Shown: one piece after another, positions 60,961 to 64,000 of the stretch
Numbering within the stretch: the stretch's first letter is position 1
Layout of the letters: each line of letters begins with the position of its first letter
Assembly (NCBI GenBank): GCA_024636985.1
Contig: JAGXFY010000055.1
Coordinates: 16,874 to 80,873, forward strand
DNA: 64,000 bases
Direction: 5' to 3'
DNA from: Petrocella sp024636985
Lineage (GTDB): Bacteria > Bacillota > Clostridia > Lachnospirales > Vallitaleaceae
Translations under genes and position numbers: made by a program
The notes under the pieces: generated by a model
What the model saw: the letters and a program-made list of their open reading frames with translations, nothing else
The model's database searches: none
What the model was told of the DNA's origin: nothing

Positions 60961-61734
60961 CTACCAAGTAATCCATTTCTTATCATGATTAATCAGCATA
61001 TTCACTTTCAAGTTATACACCTCATCTATATTTTCTTCCGTTAGTATTTCAAGAGGTTCCCCTTGCTTAATAATCCGACCCTCTTTCATTAGAAAAATAT
61101 GGTCACAATGGTTCATGGTAATATTCAGATCATGTAGAACGGATATGACGATTTTATTCTGCTTTCTGCAGATTTCTTTCAATAAAGCAATAATTTCAAA
61201 CTGATAATGAACATCTAGGTGTGAAATAGGTTCATCTAGAAGAATGATATCCGTATCTTGAGCAATGGCTCTTGCAATGACCACCCTTTGAAGCTCACCA
61301 CCACTCAACTCATTAACATGCCTGTTTCTTAGAGACATTAGATTTGTTTCCAAAAGGGTTTTTTCCACCTTATCATGATCCTGATGCGTGATATTGGTCA
61401 TTCTGTTTGTATATGGGTACCGACCCATCATAATGACTTCCTCTACTGTAAAAGCATACTTCATGTTAAACATTTGAGGCACAAAACTGATTTTTTTTGC
61501 CAATGTCATTCTTGGCATCTTATGGATATCTTGACCAAAAATATGAATGCGGTTGTGTGGGCAATTGTTTAGACCGGCCATAAGCTTCAGCCAGGTGGAT
61601 TTTCCCGAACCGTTGGGACCGGCAATACCATAAAATGTACCTTGGTAAAAATCACCTTCAACCTGGTGCAACACATCTTGCTTGTCATAGGCAAAGCTTA
61701 AGTTTTTAACTTGTAAAGGTATTTCATAACTCAT
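60961..61734 (-). CDS. ABC transporter ATPase, FecE/BtuD type (iron-siderophore or cobalamin)
   Basis: 257 residues. Walker A GPNGSGKST, Q-loop FVPQMFNM, signature NELSGGELQRVVIARAI, Walker B IILLDEPISHLDV, H-loop VLHDLN. Energises the FecCD-type permease encoded upstream. The ATG at 61734 overlaps the permease stop codon by one base; a start further upstream (61791) would lie inside the permease gene and lacks a ribosome site. Last gene of the operon. Confidence 0.9.
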   Translation of the reverse strand: MSYEIPLQVKNLSFAYDKQDVLHQVEGDFYQGTFYGIAGPNGSGKSTWLKLMAGLNNCPHNRIHIFGQDIHKMPRMTLAKKISFVPQMFNMKYAFTVEEVIMMGRYPYTNRMTNITHQDHDKVEKTLLETNLMSLRNRHVNELSGGELQRVVIARAIAQDTDIILLDEPISHLDVHYQFEIIALLKEICRKQNKIVISVLHDLNITMNHCDHIFLMKEGRIIKQGEPLEILTEENIDEVYNLKVNMLINHDKKWITW

Positions 61735-62765
61735 TAGCCCACCAACTTTCGATGTTTGTACAGAAGCCATAGGAAGAAAGGCACACCGCACAAAGCTGTT
61801 ATGATACCTACAGAAAGTTCTTTATTGTTTAGCGTTACTCTTGCAATGGTATCACAAATAATTAAGAATATACCGCCACTTATGGCCGCCATCGGCATCA
61901 GCCTTCTATGACTTGGACCGGTAATCAACCTTACACCATGAGGGATAATAAGACCCACAAAACCGATGATCCCACTGGAGGCAACGATCACGGCTGCAAC
62001 CAAGGAGCTTATAATCAAAAGCCGTTTCTTAAGCTTATCAACCTCTACACCAACGGATTTTGCCTGTTCATCCCCCATCATAATCATATCCAGTTCACCA
62101 CTGTGCTTGTAGATATACAAAATGCTTATGCTAACAACCAAAAAAACAAGAGATACCTTGTCCCATGAAGCATTCTTAAAACTACCTAAGGTCCAAAAAT
62201 ATACAGATTCAACTTGTTCTTGATTAAACGTCATAATAAGTGTAATAAGGGCACTTAGAAAGTAGTTGACCGCCAAACCGGATAATAACAACACTGAAAC
62301 CGGTAACTCTCCTTTTATGACCGCTAATTTGTAAATTAGGAGCATTACTGTTATAGCACCTACAAATGCAAAAAGAGAAACTGTCGTAAAGGATAAAAAG
62401 CGCATTTGTATCTCCATGACAGCTGCAAGGGTGGCACCAAATGCTGCGCCTGAAGAAACACCCAGTAAATAAGGCTCTGCCATAGGATTAGAAAACACAC
62501 CTTGAAATACGCATCCAGTCACTGAAAGGCCCATGCCGGCAAGAAGGGCTAATATGATTCGAGGCAACCTAAGATTAAAGATAATGGTTTCATAACTGCC
62601 GATGGTTTCAAAATATGACCCGACAATAGGTAATTTACTAAAAATGGTCTCTATGAAATCCCTAAGGGATATATTTGCACTTCCCATCGTGGCTGTAACA
62701 GCAATCGTAAGTAGTAACAAGGCCATTGCAATTATAAAATTTATTTTAGTCATTGGACTTCTCAT
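61734..62765 (-). CDS. FecCD/BtuC-type ABC transporter permease
   Basis: About 343 residues, ten predicted membrane spans. Family motifs: NLRLPRIILALLAGMGLSVTG, VFSNPMAEPYLLGVSSGAAFGA and GIIGFVGLIIPHGVRLITGP. Imports iron chelates or cobalamin. The frame opens at 62834, but the ATG at 62765 follows a G-rich site (GCGGGGGA) and lies just after the binding-protein stop, so it is taken as the start. Confidence 0.92.
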   Translation of the reverse strand: MRSPMTKINFIIAMALLLLTIAVTATMGSANISLRDFIETIFSKLPIVGSYFETIGSYETIIFNLRLPRIILALLAGMGLSVTGCVFQGVFSNPMAEPYLLGVSSGAAFGATLAAVMEIQMRFLSFTTVSLFAFVGAITVMLLIYKLAVIKGELPVSVLLLSGLAVNYFLSALITLIMTFNQEQVESVYFWTLGSFKNASWDKVSLVFLVVSISILYIYKHSGELDMIMMGDEQAKSVGVEVDKLKKRLLIISSLVAAVIVASSGIIGFVGLIIPHGVRLITGPSHRRLMPMAAISGGIFLIICDTIARVTLNNKELSVGIITALCGVPFFLWLLYKHRKLVG

Positions 62766-62787
62766 ATGGTCCCCCGCTTCATTAATT

Positions 62788-63735
62788 CTAAAATGCCTCC
62801 GGATGGAATATGCGTGCCATAACTTCAATAGCATCCCCTATCCTTGGACCTTGTCTTACAATCATATTCTCATCCACTTCATACAGACGATCTTCTATAA
62901 TTGCATCCAGATCTTTGTATCCTTCAAGCTTGACTATACTGGATTTGGTATCCCAGTATTTGGAACATAGCATAATATAAGGATTCTTTTCAACAATTTT
63001 TTCTAGACTGTACATCCAATCTGAACCATCTTTGGCCACATTGTCCCCGCCTGCCAACGTAATCATATCATGAATAAAAGTATCACCTGTGGCTGTTGTG
63101 TCTACCCCTTCTGCAGCATGAACAACATAGTAAACCGTAGGTGGTGTCAAGCCTTCTACTGCTGCTTTGACCGCCTCAATCTGTGCCCCGACTTTTTCTT
63201 CTAACACCTTGGCTTCATCGCTTCTGTTAATAATCTGTCCCACAGTCTGAAAATATTCATAAGTACCTTCAAGTGTACTATCTTTATCCAGTATTACAAC
63301 TGTTATACCTTGATTTTTGAGGTTTGAAGCCAATTCCTCAGATGCCATAGATGAAAGAAAGAGTACATCCGGGTTCGCTTCTACAATACTTTCTATATTC
63401 AAATCAAATAGTGTTCCGAAATCTTGAATTTCTTCAGTTTCTACAGGATAATCACAATATGTTGAGCGACCTATCATAAGATCACCGGCATTTAATGCAA
63501 ATATGATTTCTGTAATCTCAGGTGACAAAGACATCAACGTATCCGGTGCTGCTTCAATAACCACAGAATCACCATACTTGTCCACTATGGTCATTGGGTA
63601 TTGCTCTAAAGCGCCCTCATTTGATATTGGTGTTGGCTGATTTTCCTCTAATGACACATCCTCTTGGGCGCAAGCCGCTAATAATAACATAAGTGTTATC
63701 ATAATGAATATACTTTTTGATATTTTACCTATCAT
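62788..63735 (-). CDS. ABC transporter substrate-binding lipoprotein, BtuF/FepB type
   Basis: About 315 residues. Lipoprotein signal (about 1-21) with lipobox LLAAC, then a Peripla_BP_2 fold joined by a long helix. VVIEAAPDTLMSLSPEITEI, RSTYCDYPVE and NPDVLFLSS match the cobalamin/iron-chelate cluster; the CDYP stretch is frequent in clostridial cobalamin-type binding proteins. GGAG sits between two in-frame ATGs, favouring the one at 63735. Probably binds B12 or a siderophore; the substrate is not fixed by sequence. Confidence 0.88.
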   Translation of the reverse strand: MIGKISKSIFIMITLMLLLAACAQEDVSLEENQPTPISNEGALEQYPMTIVDKYGDSVVIEAAPDTLMSLSPEITEIIFALNAGDLMIGRSTYCDYPVETEEIQDFGTLFDLNIESIVEANPDVLFLSSMASEELASNLKNQGITVVILDKDSTLEGTYEYFQTVGQIINRSDEAKVLEEKVGAQIEAVKAAVEGLTPPTVYYVVHAAEGVDTTATGDTFIHDMITLAGGDNVAKDGSDWMYSLEKIVEKNPYIMLCSKYWDTKSSIVKLEGYKDLDAIIEDRLYEVDENMIVRQGPRIGDAIEVMARIFHPEAF

Positions 63736-63778
63736 AATTTTCTCCATTTTCTATTTTTGATTTATAATATATTAACAA

Positions 63779-64000
63779 CTATAGCAACAGACCGATTTGC
63801 CTAATCGGCAGCTTGGTTTGCATTGTCAAAAACATCTCATCCCTACTGTACATACAAATCAACATACATGTAGCGGGTCCGGCTGAAGCCTCTAGATTAA
63901 TGTCCATACCTGATTTCAACATACAACCTAAGCCATTGGTCTTTGCTAAAGTCTCAACTTCGTATCTAATGCCTTTGGAACCTACCGGCAACATATGACC
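63779..64000 (-). CDS. C-terminal end of a gene entering from the right edge (possibly AIR-synthase-like)
   Basis: Frame open from the window edge to a stop at 63779, about 73 residues: VGSKGIRYEVETLAK, a middle LGCMLKSGMDIN, SAGPATCMLI, and an Ile/Leu-rich tail. It lies 43 bp upstream of the binding-protein gene in the same direction, so it is in the same operon. The pattern could be the C-terminal domain of an AIR-synthase-family protein, which includes alpha-ribazole kinase CblS of cobalamin salvage, but too little is visible to name it. Confidence 0.5.
   Translation of the reverse strand, partial: GHMLPVGSKGIRYEVETLAKTNGLGCMLKSGMDINLEASAGPATCMLICMYSRDEMFLTMQTKLPIRQIGLLL

Noticed and set aside
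1..64000. CRISPR array, tRNA or rRNA genes, prophage
   Set aside because: No regularly spaced short repeats, tRNA cloverleaf, rRNA segment or phage structural gene was seen while reading both strands by eye.

Overview
The window is a 64 kb stretch of AT-rich chromosome from a low-GC Gram-positive anaerobe, most likely class Clostridia (a Lachnospirales- or Vallitaleaceae-type genome; the family is a guess). Grounds: strong GGAGG ribosome sites, sigma-A promoters with 17-bp spacers, Gram-positive lipoproteins, single-chain PurL, DapL-type lysine synthesis, B12-dependent ribonucleotide reductase, type III glutamine synthetase with an ANTAR regulator, CvfB and LuxS. It is mainly core chromosome. 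I found no prophage, intact insertion sequence, CRISPR array, rRNA or tRNA.

Layout. 1-15 kb: purine permease (cut by the left edge), trpS, a hybrid histidine kinase, relQ, luxS, traX-like, purL with a divergent LysR regulator, a small membrane protein, then a Fur-box-preceded operon of an FAD oxidoreductase and two AmmeMemoRadiSam genes. 15-23 kb: a ketodeoxygluconate operon (eda-kdgK-gntR), a REC-GGDEF protein, transaldolase, an orphan BREX-type ATPase, yigZ and a degraded PfkB-like protein. 22-29 kb: a nitrogen/lysine block (glnN, ANTAR regulator, glnA, dapL, dapF). 30-36 kb: an oligopeptide ABC operon (oppABCDF). 36-46 kb: class A PBP, a CheY plus a membrane CheA/CheX fusion, argS, cvfB. 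46-57 kb: nrdJ with tandem NrdR boxes, rarD, an EAL protein, an exported Memo protein overlapping a giant alpha-2-macroglobulin. 57-64 kb: LysR, leuCD, a BtuFCD/Fep-type transporter and the end of an upstream gene.

The intergenic DNA is the most unusual part. (1) Two homologous RNAs at 44.5 kb and 60.3 kb carry the paired AYGGAY-loop hairpins of the TwoAYGGAY motif, and a third, divergent RNA at 60.5 kb presents two GGA loops on a terminator stem. All three look like CsrA-sequestering decoys. (2) A roughly 125-nt structured repeat occurs four times just after gene ends, with compensatory changes in its hairpins. (3) A second repeat flanks the chemosensory gene pair. (4) A 140-nt multi-branched element sits in the leader of the REC-GGDEF gene. 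(5) A short RNA at 45.8-45.9 kb has its own promoter, terminator and a C-rich tract. (6) Both glutamine synthetase genes have terminator/antiterminator leaders sharing the AAAGGC hexaloop expected for ANTAR binding.

Start codons were moved inside many open frames where the ribosome site demanded it (purL, glnA, dapF, leuC, nrdJ, eda, kdgK, argS, the ABC genes and others); these cases are noted per gene.
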